DNA of 64,000 nt from Sporosarcina sp. (GCA_026169375.1 JAPFCR010000015.1:1-64000); one strand, 5' to 3'. Positions 28,869 through 38,133 are shown, counted from the first letter of the stretch. Notes: a model not told the origin generated them from the letters alone. A program made the numbers and translations.

Positions 28869-29639
28869 TTAAATTGTCATACTGCCAAATCCACCGTCAA
28901 CGCGGATTAAAGTACCTGTTACGAAGCTCGATGCACGGTCAGAAGCAAGCCATACAGCCGTTCCAACAAGCTCTTCTGGTTTTCCAAAACGATCCATCGG
29001 TGTATGCCCCATAATTGAAGCAATACGTTCTTCACTTAAAATTTTACGGTTTTGCTCCGCTGGGAAGAATCCTGGAATAATCGCATTTACACGGATACCA
29101 TGTGGTGCAAATTCACGCGCCAAAAACTGTGTCATATTGTTTACGCCAGCTTTTGAAACGGAATATGTAAAGACTCTTGATAATGGTGTTGTTGATGAAA
29201 CAGAAGAGATATTAATAATACTTCCTTTTCTCTCTTGTTCAATCATACGCTCCGCAAACACTTGTGTAGTTAACATGATGCCTTTTAAGTTTACATCTAA
29301 AATATGATCCCATTCGTCTTCTTCTAATTCGAAAAATGGCGTCGGACTATTTGTACCAGGTGCGTTTAATAAAATATCCCACCCACCTGACCAATCTTCA
29401 ATTTCTTTCGCTACATTTACTAAAGACTCTTTAGAAACAACGTCTGCTTGAAACGCTTTCGCTTTACCGCCTTTTTCTTCAATTTCTTTTACAACTGCTT
29501 CCGCTGTTTCCAAATTACGACCCACAACTGCTACTTGTGCACCTTGGTCGGCTAAACCTTTCACCATCTCAGAACCTAATACACTATTTCCACCAATTGC
29601 AACTGCTGTTTTCCCAGTCAAATCAAATAAATTACTCAT
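28869..29639 (-). CDS. SDR oxidoreductase, fructuronate reductase/mannonate dehydrogenase-like
   Basis: Classical short-chain dehydrogenase of 256 residues. The nucleotide-binding loop reads GGNSVLGSE, the catalytic serine is in INISSVSS and the catalytic pair is YSVSK. The block PGFFPAEQNRKIL near residue 190 is, as I recall, shared with the B. subtilis YjmF (UxuB) and KduD group that reduces D-fructuronate to D-mannonate. Its position between larA and gntK, with glucuronate isomerase in the same putative regulon, fits that role: it would supply the mannonate that LarA could epimerise. Gluconate 5-dehydrogenase is the main alternative. Confidence 0.78.
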   Translation of the reverse strand: MSNLFDLTGKTAVAIGGNSVLGSEMVKGLADQGAQVAVVGRNLETAEAVVKEIEEKGGKAKAFQADVVSKESLVNVAKEIEDWSGGWDILLNAPGTNSPTPFFELEEDEWDHILDVNLKGIMLTTQVFAERMIEQERKGSIINISSVSSTTPLSRVFTYSVSKAGVNNMTQFLAREFAPHGIRVNAIIPGFFPAEQNRKILSEERIASIMGHTPMDRFGKPEELVGTAVWLASDRASSFVTGTLIRVDGGFGSMTI

Positions 29640-29649
29640 CTCTAATTCC

Positions 29650-29750
29650 TCCTAATAACTATCTTTAATGCTCTGGCCTAGCTATGTCACAGATTTTCCC
29701 CAGTAAATCTGAAGAAAACCTATGACAATTGCGCAAGACCTTACATCTAT
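29650..29750 (-). other. Structured intergenic region between larA and the SDR gene
   Basis: On the minus strand CAGATTT pairs with AAATCTG, and an outer TGTCA pairs with TGACA. No T run follows, so this looks like an RNA processing or stabilising hairpin rather than a terminator. The SDR gene is then probably transcribed from the larA promoter. Confidence 0.45.
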
Positions 29751-29761
29751 TTGGACTTAAA

Positions 29762-31030
29762 TTAAGCTAAATTACCTTCATCATCAAATTGTAACTCGTA
29801 TAATTCTGAAATAGGTGTTAAATTGTCACTTTCTTCTACTTCTTGTAAAAAGCCTTCTGAAACTTCAATTTCACCAATTTCCAACGTGTTTTTAATGCGA
29901 ACCATTTTTACTTTTGTAAAATCTAAAATATTACATGTTTTAATCGCAGCTTTAATCGCTAATTTATCGTTATCTAGCGTCGTCGCTGCTTTTGTCGGTG
30001 CTACAACAGTAGAAGTTAACCCGTTTGCGTACGTTGCCGGCCAATCTGTTTTATCGATTAAACGTTGTGTTGTGAAATCTGCCGTTCCAACACCATTCGC
30101 ATTTCCTTCCGTTTCAGGAGTTAAATCGAGTACAACCATTTTATTTACTTCCGGACCACCATGCGCGTACGGGGTTGGATATCTTCCTGTAATATTTGGA
30201 TCCATACCGTCCCCACTAATGTTTTTACCAATTTCATCGATGACAAGCACATCAATTTTATCGAAGTTAATTTGCGGTAAAAACTTTTTCGCCATCTTTT
30301 GTAGCTCTGTTTCACGTTCTTCAATTTCTTCAGGGAGTAGTACTTCAACATGCGCAACTTTATCGAAAGCATTTTCAACCGTCGCAACGCCGAATAAAAT
30401 AGGCATTTTCTCCATAATCATATGCGCCATTAAAATAATATGTTTGCCCATATGTTCAAAGCCAAGTTGGTGACATGCTTCTGCACCTTTTTGTTTCCCT
30501 ATACCGATTGTCATCATTTTCATAATGCCACTCTCCACAGTTCCTCTAAAGGCTGTATGCGGTTTCACTCGGTTAATAACAATAATTCCATCTGCTTCGG
30601 AAGCGTACTTATCGATATAAACTGGTAATCCATTTTCTAACTTTCCAATTTCAACAACTTCCATTGAAGAACGAATTTCAGCTCCGACAGACTCTTCCGT
30701 AACACCTAATTGTGCTAAGACACCTGTTTGCCCTTCAGCAGTCGCACCGCCGTGGCTTCCCATACTTGGAATGATGAATGGTTTAGCACCAAGTTCTTTT
30801 AAGAAAGTAACTGTTCGTTTTGTCACAGTAACAATTTCATCTACACCTCGACTACCAACTGCAACGGCAATCTCCATCCCTGGTTTCACTGTTTTACGAA
30901 TCTCTTCTTTTTGTAAAGCATCGTTTAATGCCTGATCTACATCATCTACTTTGGTATCATCAAAAGACTGACGTACTTTCATCATTTTCGGTACTGGTAT
31001 GTCTTTTAATAACTCATCAAGAATACTCAT
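29762..31030 (-). CDS. larA: LarA-family nickel-pincer racemase/epimerase, probable D-gluconate 2-epimerase
   Basis: 422-residue member of the LarA superfamily, whose enzymes use the nickel-pincer nucleotide to move a hydride at the alpha carbon of 2-hydroxy acids. Visible blocks are GSHGGAT (His93), KPHTAFRG (His158), ESGIMKMM (Lys171, candidate cofactor-bound lysine) and ACHQLG (His187). The His93-His158 gap of 65 and the Lys171-His187 gap of 16 echo His108/His174 and Lys184/His200 of L. plantarum LarA. Characterised homologs include lactate, malate and phenyllactate racemases and a D-gluconate 2-epimerase. The neighbours (gluconokinase, SDR, TRAP, UxaC) argue for gluconate/mannonate rather than lactate. 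GGAGGG precedes the ATG. The promoter carries the shared ROK-type operator. Confidence 0.88.
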   Translation of the reverse strand: MSILDELLKDIPVPKMMKVRQSFDDTKVDDVDQALNDALQKEEIRKTVKPGMEIAVAVGSRGVDEIVTVTKRTVTFLKELGAKPFIIPSMGSHGGATAEGQTGVLAQLGVTEESVGAEIRSSMEVVEIGKLENGLPVYIDKYASEADGIIVINRVKPHTAFRGTVESGIMKMMTIGIGKQKGAEACHQLGFEHMGKHIILMAHMIMEKMPILFGVATVENAFDKVAHVEVLLPEEIEERETELQKMAKKFLPQINFDKIDVLVIDEIGKNISGDGMDPNITGRYPTPYAHGGPEVNKMVVLDLTPETEGNANGVGTADFTTQRLIDKTDWPATYANGLTSTVVAPTKAATTLDNDKLAIKAAIKTCNILDFTKVKMVRIKNTLEIGEIEVSEGFLQEVEESDNLTPISELYELQFDDEGNLA

Positions 31031-31138
31031 TGAAATCCCTCCGCTTTTTGAATTTAAGTTGATTCTGATTTTAACATTTATGGTGTATCAAACAAAATTG
31101 AAAGCCCTTACAACTTTTATAAAATATAAAACTCCTAA

Positions 31139-31199
31139 TTTGTTTGCCCTCTAAACTAATTTATGATTCTAGATTACCACCTAACTAAATATTCGTCAA
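31139..31199 (-). promoter_or_regulatory. larA promoter with ROK-type operator
   Basis: Minus-strand sigma-A promoter: TTGACG (31194-31199), 17-base spacer, TAATCT (31171-31176). Eleven bases downstream is a 21-bp operator at 31139-31159 (plus strand TTTGTTTG-N5-TAAACTAA). The same arrangement recurs at larE, dctP and uxaC. Confidence 0.8.
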
Positions 31200-31248
31200 T
31201 TAAGCGGACTTGCTTCAATGAAATTTTAAAATTAATTTTTGCATCGAT

Positions 31249-31285
31249 GAAAACCACACTTCGATGATTTTCAGTGTGGTTTCAT
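31249..31285 (-). terminator. Likely terminator of the Gfo/Idh pair
   Basis: GAAACCACACT pairs with AGTGTGGTTTTC. The T run is short. Confidence 0.6.
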
Positions 31286-31296
31286 TTCATCATATT

Positions 31297-32370
31297 TTAC
31301 CCATTTATTTTAATAGCATTCTCTTGCGCGACTAAACATAATTCAGCTGCTTTAAAGACGTGTTCCTGAGTCATTGCTTTTTCCGTACGATTCACACAGT
31401 CTAAAACAAGTTCCCCGAAGAATGGGAATCCGACTTCACCTGAAACATCGTAATACTTTTCACCATCTTTATTAACTAAAAATACATGATCGCCCGTTTC
31501 TTCTCTTGCTACATCAACATACTTCCGAATTTCAATTGTTCCTTCCGTACCTGTAATAAATGTACGTCCGTCTCCCCAAGTACTTAAACCATCTGGTGTG
31601 AACCAATCTACTTTAAAGTATTGTGTAGCTCCATTATCTCCAACAAGCGTTGCATCACCATAATCTTCTAGCTCAGGGTATTCTGGGTTATCGTAGTTCG
31701 CTACTTTACTATGTACAACTTCTGCATCTTTACAGCCTGCATAATATAAAAATTGTTCAATTTGATGGCTACCAATATCACATAAAATACCGCCATATTG
31801 TTCTTTATCAAAGAACCAATCAGGTCGACTATCTGCATTCAAACGGTGTGGACCAAATCCTGTTACTTGTAATACTCGTCCAATCGCACCTTCATTAATT
31901 AAATCTCCTGCGAAAACAGCACCTTCAACATGTAAGCGTTCACTAAAGTAAACCATATATTTTTGGCCTGTCTTCTCAACAACACGCTTTGTTTCTTCTA
32001 ATTGTGCCATTGTCGTAAATGGTGTCTTATCTGTAAAATAATCTTTTCCAGCTTCCATCACTTGATTTCCTAATGCACTTCTTTTGGAAGGTATAGCTGC
32101 AGCTGCTACTAATTTAATCGAATCATCTTTTAACACTTGTTCAAGTGATTCTGCTGCTTGTGCTTCTGGAAACTTCTCTATAAATTCATCTACTTTTTTT
32201 GCATCTGGATCATAAACCCACTTAATTGTAGCCCCAGCCTCAACTAGTCCATTACACATACCATAAATATGTCCATGGTCTAGTGCTACCGCAGCAATTT
32301 GAAATTCCCCTTCTTTAACGACCTGATTCGGTTTACCTTTCGGTGCATATGTCATACCATCTTTACTCAT
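31297..32370 (-). CDS. Gfo/Idh/MocA-family oxidoreductase with DKTP variant motif
   Basis: NAD(P)-dependent sugar oxidoreductase of 357 residues from ATG 32370 (AAGGAG upstream). The usual EKP lysine motif is replaced by TDKTPF, which keeps the lysine. The nucleotide-binding start is also unusual (VALDHGHIYGMCNGL). The GGILCDIGSHQIEQ block carries the catalytic-region Asp and His. It is 49 bases behind the next Gfo/Idh gene, so the two are likely co-transcribed. A relative of the inositol or glucoside 3-dehydrogenases is likely; the substrate is unknown. Confidence 0.82.
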   Translation of the reverse strand: MSKDGMTYAPKGKPNQVVKEGEFQIAAVALDHGHIYGMCNGLVEAGATIKWVYDPDAKKVDEFIEKFPEAQAAESLEQVLKDDSIKLVAAAAIPSKRSALGNQVMEAGKDYFTDKTPFTTMAQLEETKRVVEKTGQKYMVYFSERLHVEGAVFAGDLINEGAIGRVLQVTGFGPHRLNADSRPDWFFDKEQYGGILCDIGSHQIEQFLYYAGCKDAEVVHSKVANYDNPEYPELEDYGDATLVGDNGATQYFKVDWFTPDGLSTWGDGRTFITGTEGTIEIRKYVDVAREETGDHVFLVNKDGEKYYDVSGEVGFPFFGELVLDCVNRTEKAMTQEHVFKAAELCLVAQENAIKING

Positions 32371-32419
32371 TTTATTACACACTCCTTACAAAATAATAAA
32401 ATTATTACTTACACTTCGA

Positions 32420-33421
32420 TTATTTCTTCAGTGAAATCGTTCTGTTCTCGATAGATGACGTTCGAATCGCATCAATCATTTCCAACGATTTATACGCATC
32501 TTTAGCTTTGACGTAATCATTCGTATCCTCTTGAATACATGTATAAAATTGATGGATTAACTTTTCATGGCTTGCGCCGTAATAAAACTTTTTTCCAGGC
32601 ATCTTATCGTCTTCGATAATCTCTTCTTTTCGACCTTCTTCATTGGTTTGCGTTAAAATACTATCTTTAATTGTAAACTTCCCATTTTCACAAATTACTT
32701 GTAGCTCTACACTTGAGTTCGCGGCATTTGTAATCGTTGAAAAGAAAAGACCCGTTGCACCATTCTCAAATTGAATATTTGCACTTGCAGTATCTTCAAC
32801 TTCTATTTCATAATCAAGCAAATTAGCAATAGAGCCTTTGATTGTGTTCACATCTCCTGCTAATAACTGCATTAAATCCAGCGTATGAATCGCTTGGTTG
32901 ATCATTACACCGCCACCTGCATATTTCATTTTTCCGCGCCACGGCTTTGTTTCATAATAAGTTTTTGGACGATACCAAGTGACTAAACCTTTCAATCCTG
33001 TGATTTTCCCGTACTCACCACTATGTATTAATGTTTGTAATCTTTCAAAGGTTTGATTGTATCGATTTTGAAGAGACAGACAAATCTTCACTTCCCGGTT
33101 TTCCTCTTCCAGTGCTACTAAAGATTGCCCGCCTTCAATATGATTCGCCAATGGTTTTTCCAAAAAGACATGTACATTATGATCGACACATGCTTTTGTT
33201 ACTTCATAATGGAGGTGATGGGGTAAACAAATATGTACGCAATCGATTGTTTCATCTCGAAGCATCTCATTATAATCTGTATAAAAAGGAACGTCACTCA
33301 CAACATTTTTTAAGGATTCATCAATATCACAGATGGCTACTAATGTAGCAGCACTGTTTTTAATAGCTGATAAATGTATTTTTGAAACATCTCCTAGCCC
33401 AATTAATGCTACATTTAACAT
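32420..33421 (-). CDS. Gfo/Idh/MocA-family oxidoreductase
   Basis: 333 residues from ATG 33421, which has AAAGGAG 8 bases upstream; the frame runs 7 codons further. N-terminal Rossmann motif ALIGLGDVSKIH, classical LEKPLA with the catalytic-region Lys, and GGGVMINQAIHTLDL with the His/Asp pair. It begins a two-gene unit with the DKTP-type Gfo/Idh. A good cre site lies 48-61 bases upstream. It probably oxidises a cyclic sugar, glycoside or sugar acid. Confidence 0.85.
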   Translation of the reverse strand: MLNVALIGLGDVSKIHLSAIKNSAATLVAICDIDESLKNVVSDVPFYTDYNEMLRDETIDCVHICLPHHLHYEVTKACVDHNVHVFLEKPLANHIEGGQSLVALEEENREVKICLSLQNRYNQTFERLQTLIHSGEYGKITGLKGLVTWYRPKTYYETKPWRGKMKYAGGGVMINQAIHTLDLMQLLAGDVNTIKGSIANLLDYEIEVEDTASANIQFENGATGLFFSTITNAANSSVELQVICENGKFTIKDSILTQTNEEGRKEEIIEDDKMPGKKFYYGASHEKLIHQFYTCIQEDTNDYVKAKDAYKSLEMIDAIRTSSIENRTISLKK

Positions 33422-33468
33422 AGAATTTACTCCTTTTTGCACCTAATCATTCAATACGACAAACTTCT

Positions 33469-33482
33469 TAAAAGCGCTTTCA
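33469..33482 (-). promoter_or_regulatory. cre site upstream of the Gfo/Idh pair
   Basis: The minus strand reads TGAAAGCGCTTTTA, 13 of 14 to the CcpA consensus TGWAANCGNTNWCA. This implies carbon catabolite repression of the pair. Confidence 0.65.
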
Positions 33483-33491
33483 TTTTAAGTT

Positions 33492-33542
33492 TAAAAAGAA
33501 GTCCCATTCTCTGCTTTTATGACGAAGAGGAATGGGACTCTT
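33492..33542 (-). terminator. Terminator of larE
   Basis: AGTCCCATTC pairs with GAATGGGACT, followed by TTCTTTTT on the minus strand. Confidence 0.8.
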
Positions 33543-33544
33543 GT

Positions 33545-34381
33545 TTAACTATTCGATGCACGATCTAAAACTGTTGCTGGTAATTCTTCATTCATACTTC
33601 CTGTACGATATCCAAGCAAGTCAATCGACACATACGTAAATCCAAGTGAAGTGAGTTTCATGTGAATTTGCTCACTCTTTTCAATCATTTCTTGAATTTG
33701 ACTTGGCGTTACTTCAATTCTTGCTACATTTTCATGATGACGGACACGCGTTTGCGGGAATCCTAATGTTGCTAAGAATAATTCAGCTTCATTGACTTGT
33801 TCAATTTTCTTCTTATCAAGCTTAACGCCATATGGAATTCTTGAAGCTAAACTACATGATGCCGGTTTATTCCAAACTGGAACATTTAACTCATTAGCTA
33901 ATTGACGGACTTCGTGTTTATAAATGTCCGCTTCTTGTAATACACTACGGACGCCTGCTTCTGTTCGAGCTTTTAGTCCCGGACGAAAATCAGCTACATC
34001 ATCCATAATCATGCCATCTAATACATAGTTATAGCCTAACTCTTCTGCAAGATCATTGAGGTGATCGTATAACATTTTCTTACTGTAATACCAGCTGTCT
34101 GGCGTATTTTCAACGATACGTGGGTTATCTAACTCTTTAATCGCTGTTTTGTAAACGTTCACACCCATTTGCTCAGCTAACTCCACCGCACCATCAAATT
34201 CTTCTTGACGGAATAATTCGGATGCAACAACAACTGCTAATACATTATCGCCTAGCTCTTCCTGTGCGCGCTTTAAAACAAGTGCACTATCAACACCGCC
34301 AGAAAATGCAACTAGCACTTTACCCATATCAGATAAAACTTTACCTAAATGAAGATTTTTCTCTTCTACTGTTTTGTTCAT
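33545..34381 (-). CDS. larE: LarE, sulfur transferase of NPN cofactor synthesis
   Basis: ATP-dependent enzyme that thiolates the LarB product to give the dithiolated pincer. From ATG 34381 (GAGGCG upstream) it has 278 residues. The PP-loop SGGVDS is at residues 27-32. The only cysteine in the protein is Cys176 in KPASCSLASRIPYG, the same position as the sacrificial Cys176 of L. plantarum LarE. That points to the single-use, self-sacrificing type, not the three-cysteine iron-sulfur type. It has its own promoter and terminator and is controlled like larA. The frame extends 15 codons upstream without a ribosome binding site. Confidence 0.94.
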   Translation of the reverse strand: MNKTVEEKNLHLGKVLSDMGKVLVAFSGGVDSALVLKRAQEELGDNVLAVVVASELFRQEEFDGAVELAEQMGVNVYKTAIKELDNPRIVENTPDSWYYSKKMLYDHLNDLAEELGYNYVLDGMIMDDVADFRPGLKARTEAGVRSVLQEADIYKHEVRQLANELNVPVWNKPASCSLASRIPYGVKLDKKKIEQVNEAELFLATLGFPQTRVRHHENVARIEVTPSQIQEMIEKSEQIHMKLTSLGFTYVSIDLLGYRTGSMNEELPATVLDRASNS

Positions 34382-34452
34382 TTTACTTCGCCTCACTTTT
34401 TTTATAGTATAAGCAACTAACAACAATAACTTTACATTTACTATTTAAATCT

Positions 34453-34514
34453 TTTGTTTGCTCCCTAAATTAATTCTTCGCTTAAAGATTAGCACCTTAA
34501 TTCTTATCAGTCAA
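34453..34514 (-). promoter_or_regulatory. larE promoter with ROK-type operator
   Basis: TTGACT (34509-34514), 17-base spacer, TAATCT (34486-34491), then 12 bases to the operator at 34453-34473 (plus strand TTTGTTTG-N5-TAAATTAA). It matches the larA operator at 18 of 21 bases. Confidence 0.8.
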
Positions 34515-34615
34515 TTATTCCGTTTTGACCAAATTTTGCTACTCTATTAACCGCGAATATAGAAAACGAAGTAATCCACTGAACATCTACAAGTGAAGTG
34601 GATTGATTGGCTCAA

Positions 34616-35476
34616 TTAAAACCAGTCTGCGTATCCTAATTTTCGTAAGTTCTCTGCAGATGTTTGCAAACAATCAAATGGACTTCTACCATATGTATCA
34701 TCCTGCTCGACGATGAAATATTTCGCACCACTTTCTAATCCAGCTTCAATAATCGCTTTCATGTCAAGGCTACCTTCGCCAACTTCTGCAAATTCAATGA
34801 CATTCACAAACTTTGCCATAAACTTATCGTAATCTGCTAACTCTTCTTCTGTTAAATCTAAACGACCAATACGATAGTCTTTTAAATGAAGTAATGCGAC
34901 ACGACCTTCATACTCTTTAATAATTTTCACTGGATCTTCTCCAGCACGTTGAATCCAATGAACGTCTAATTCAAATCCTAATTTAGTCGTGTTGTCCCTC
35001 ATAATATCTAATAAGTACTTCCCATCGTACATTTCAAATTCAATATGATGCGTATGATGGTACAATTCAATGCCATGCTCTGCTAGTTTAACAGCTTCCG
35101 CTTCTGCTTTCTGGATAAAATCCATTGTTTTATCTTTATCGCCCATTAAATCTAATGGAATCATACCAATACGTAAATAATTACAATTTAACTCTTTACA
35201 ATCATTTACAATCTTATCAAAGTCATCTCTTAAAGAATCTCCTTGTAATCCTTTAGCAACTGGTTCTACAAACGCTGACATTGCAGCTATTTCAATCTCG
35301 AAGTCTTCAGATGCCTTTTTAAATTCCGCTACATTTTCAGCTGTCATTGGAATTTGAGAGATTTCTACACTTCGATAACCAAGTTCACTTAATTGCTTCA
35401 TTGTAGCGTAGACACCGTTTTCAGCTACTTCATTTTTCAACATCATCATTTGAACGCCTATTTTTCCTTTTCTCAT
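34616..35476 (-). CDS. Sugar phosphate isomerase/epimerase-like TIM-barrel protein
   Basis: 286-residue AP-endonuclease-2/xylose-isomerase-like TIM barrel. Likely metal ligands are the Glu in LYHHTHHIEFE, the Asp-x-His of ELDVHWIQRAG, the His of LLHLKD and the late Glu of FIVEQDD. Members are isomerases, epimerases or, in some Gfo/Idh clusters, lyases that break 3-keto-glycosides by beta-elimination. It lies 79 bases behind a Gfo/Idh gene and downstream of the TRAP genes, so it probably acts on the product of that oxidoreductase. Confidence 0.82.
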   Translation of the reverse strand: MRKGKIGVQMMMLKNEVAENGVYATMKQLSELGYRSVEISQIPMTAENVAEFKKASEDFEIEIAAMSAFVEPVAKGLQGDSLRDDFDKIVNDCKELNCNYLRIGMIPLDLMGDKDKTMDFIQKAEAEAVKLAEHGIELYHHTHHIEFEMYDGKYLLDIMRDNTTKLGFELDVHWIQRAGEDPVKIIKEYEGRVALLHLKDYRIGRLDLTEEELADYDKFMAKFVNVIEFAEVGEGSLDMKAIIEAGLESGAKYFIVEQDDTYGRSPFDCLQTSAENLRKLGYADWF

Positions 35477-35555
35477 CTGTTAATCCCCCGTCTTCTCTAT
35501 AAATGATTTTTGGTTAATATTATTTTGTTTTACTTTAAGCTTCATGCAGTTTTTA

Positions 35556-36704
35556 TTATTTCTCTTCTTCTTGAATTCGTTTATTTAATTCTTCTAAGAA
35601 ATGATCTTCGTCTACTGGCAGTTCAACTTCTTTACCGAGCCAACTAGAAAGGTGAATTGCGTTTGCTAATTCGACACCATTCAAACCATCACTTCCAGGC
35701 GCTAATAGTGGCGTATCATGTAAGATATTCTCAGCAAAGTTTTCAAGAACTGCGATATGCTGTGCACCCCAAACACTTTCAAACTCTAATTTTTCTTCAG
35801 TATAGTACTCGGATAAATCTTTTCCTTGCACTACAGCCTGAACATCTTCTGGTCCCATACTCGCATTGATTTCTGATTCGCTTTGGTGGAGTCTTTTAAT
35901 CGAGACTTTTTTGCTATCATCAACAACAATTTTTCCTTTATCCCCTAAAATTTCAAGCCTATCAGTCCCCATTAAATCGTGCGTACACGTAATGAATACA
36001 CCCGTCGCGCCATTTCCATAATCAAATAGCGTTGTTAACTCATCTTCAACTGCAATATCTCTTTGATAGCCGTATTTCACATTCGAATAAACTTTTTGTG
36101 GCATTCCACAAATCCACTGGAATAAGTCTAGTTGATGTGGTGCTTGGTTCACAAGAACGCCTCCACCTTCACCTTTCCAAGTTGCACGCCATTCACTTCC
36201 ATCATAATAAGCTTGTGGTCTCCACCAACTTGTAATGATCCAGTTAGAACGACGTATTTCACCTATTTCTCCTTGATCAATGACTTCTTTAATTTTTTGA
36301 TACAATGCGTTTGTTCTTTGATTAAACATTATTCCATAAGTTAGTTCAGGTTTAGAGGACGCGATTTCATTTAATTCTTTCACTTGTTTAGAATACACAC
36401 CAGCTGGCTTTTCTATTAATGTATGTATATTTCGTTCAAGTGCTTGAATTCCAATTTCTGGGTGGGAATAATGTGGTGTACAAACTACGACACTTTCAAC
36501 TAAGCCACTTTCTAACATGTCAACATAGTCTTCATAAAAAGGAATTTCTGGATGTTTTTCAGCGTATTCTTTCTTTTTTTCTGGATCTATATCACATATC
36601 GCTGCAATTTCCATATTTTCAACGCGTCCATCTAGAAGAAACTGTGTATACAACCCACCTTGTGCGCCTACTCCTATAATTCCAACTTTTACTTTTTTCA
36701 TCAT
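35556..36704 (-). CDS. Gfo/Idh/MocA-family oxidoreductase
   Basis: 382 residues. The Rossmann motif is GIIGVGAQGGLY, with IEKPAG and GGGVLVNQAPHQLDL as the catalytic-region blocks. Together with the downstream TIM-barrel gene and the upstream TRAP genes it looks like an oxidise-then-isomerise (or eliminate) module for an imported acidic sugar or glycoside. The specific substrate is not visible. Confidence 0.85.
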   Translation of the reverse strand: MMKKVKVGIIGVGAQGGLYTQFLLDGRVENMEIAAICDIDPEKKKEYAEKHPEIPFYEDYVDMLESGLVESVVVCTPHYSHPEIGIQALERNIHTLIEKPAGVYSKQVKELNEIASSKPELTYGIMFNQRTNALYQKIKEVIDQGEIGEIRRSNWIITSWWRPQAYYDGSEWRATWKGEGGGVLVNQAPHQLDLFQWICGMPQKVYSNVKYGYQRDIAVEDELTTLFDYGNGATGVFITCTHDLMGTDRLEILGDKGKIVVDDSKKVSIKRLHQSESEINASMGPEDVQAVVQGKDLSEYYTEEKLEFESVWGAQHIAVLENFAENILHDTPLLAPGSDGLNGVELANAIHLSSWLGKEVELPVDEDHFLEELNKRIQEEEK

Positions 36705-36782
36705 TTATTCTCCTTTAAAACATTATTTAAAATCTCACTCACTTCTTAACCTACATTTCAAAGCTTACTCAGGGATATGAAG

Positions 36783-36815
36783 AGATGCCGATTCAAAATA
36801 TAAAATCGGCATCTG
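36783..36815 (-). terminator. Hairpin after dctM
   Basis: Arms AGATGCCGATT and AATCGGCATCT. The following T run is weak, so it may attenuate rather than stop transcription into the Gfo/Idh gene. Confidence 0.6.
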
Positions 36816-36849
36816 ACATTTATGTTTTATTTGAATACAATTCTAGCAT

Positions 36850-38130
36850 TTACTTACCAAGCAGTTGTGGTAAAAACATGACGAGACTTGGAACAAATGT
36901 AACAAGTAATAACACTGCAATTAACACACCATAAAACGGTAACATCGACCTGGCAGCTTTTTCTATAGGTACTTTTCCTATGGCTGAACCGATGAATAAC
37001 ACTGATCCCACAGGTGGTGTTACAAGTCCGATTGCTAAGTTAAGGACAAGCATCACACCAAAGTGAATTGGATCCATGCCTATTCCAACAGCAATTGGTA
37101 ATAAGATAGGCGTTGTGATTAGGATTAATGGTGCCATATCCATAACCATTCCTAATAACAATAAAATTAAGTTAATTAATAATAGTGTTGTAATATCGTT
37201 TGGTGAAATTGTTAAGATAAAATCTGTTGCCATTGCTGGTACTTTTAGTAGTGCTAATAGCCAACCAAATGCAGATGAAGCTGCAATTAAAAACATAACC
37301 ATAGAAAGTGTTCTAAACGTACGGTATAAAATGACTTTAAATTGACTAATGGGAATATCTTTATAAACGAAAAACGTAATAATAAATGCATATAACGCAC
37401 CTATTGCTGCAGATTCAGTTGCAGTAAAGTAACCACTTATAATTCCACCCATGATAATAACTGCTGTTAGAAGCCCTAAAATACCTTCACGTACAATCTT
37501 CGGGATTTCTTCTCTTTTAACCGGCTCACCTTTAGGGTAATTTCTTTTCACTGCAATTGCATAAGTTAATATAAGTAGTGCTAAACCAAGAATAACTCCT
37601 GGTACGATACCGCCCATAAATAGTGCACCGACAGAAACTCCACCGGCAGCTGTTGAATAAATAATCATATTATGGCTTGGTGGGATAATAACTCCTTGTG
37701 TAGCAGATGCTGTCGTAACACTGACTGCATAATCATTATCATATCCTTGCTTTCTCATCATTGGGATTAATACTGATCCTAGTGATGATACGTCCGCAAG
37801 TGCTGATCCTGAAATTCCACCAAATAATGTACTTGTCATAACGTTTACAAGTGCAAGTCCGCCTCGAATCTTACCAATAATAACGTTTGCTAAATTAATT
37901 AGACGACGAGAAATTCCACCCTCGTTCATAATTTCGCCAGCAAGTATAAAAAATGGTATTGCGATTAACGAGAATGAGTTCACACCACTAATCATTCTTT
38001 GAATAATTGCTGCTAAATCTAACTGCATATACAAACCAGTGATTAAGGAGGATATTGCTAATGTTAACGCGATCGGTACTCTTAGTAATAAAAGCAATAT
38101 AAAACTACCGATTAATAATGCTACACCCAT
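36850..38130 (-). CDS. TRAP transporter large permease DctM
   Basis: Ion-coupled channel subunit of a tripartite ATP-independent periplasmic-type transporter. 426 residues with about 12 helices. Typical blocks are IPFFILAGEIMNEGGIS, SGSALADVSSLGSVLIP and GLVTPPVGSVLF. It starts 3 bases after dctQ, so the two are coupled. Confidence 0.92.
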   Translation of the reverse strand: MGVALLIGSFILLLLLRVPIALTLAISSLITGLYMQLDLAAIIQRMISGVNSFSLIAIPFFILAGEIMNEGGISRRLINLANVIIGKIRGGLALVNVMTSTLFGGISGSALADVSSLGSVLIPMMRKQGYDNDYAVSVTTASATQGVIIPPSHNMIIYSTAAGGVSVGALFMGGIVPGVILGLALLILTYAIAVKRNYPKGEPVKREEIPKIVREGILGLLTAVIIMGGIISGYFTATESAAIGALYAFIITFFVYKDIPISQFKVILYRTFRTLSMVMFLIAASSAFGWLLALLKVPAMATDFILTISPNDITTLLLINLILLLLGMVMDMAPLILITTPILLPIAVGIGMDPIHFGVMLVLNLAIGLVTPPVGSVLFIGSAIGKVPIEKAARSMLPFYGVLIAVLLLVTFVPSLVMFLPQLLGK

Positions 38131-38133
38131 GTG

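Noticed and set aside
29823..30473. Plus-strand ORF of 216 residues opposite larA
   Set aside because: It is wholly antisense to larA, rich in Ser, Val and Ile as expected from the reverse of a conserved gene, and has no ribosome binding site.
29762..31030. LarA as plain lactate racemase
   Set aside because: There is no lactate dehydrogenase, lactate permease or D-Ala-D-Lac gene near it, while gluconokinase, SDR, UxaC, Gnd and a carboxylate TRAP importer share its neighbourhood and putative operator. It remains possible until tested.
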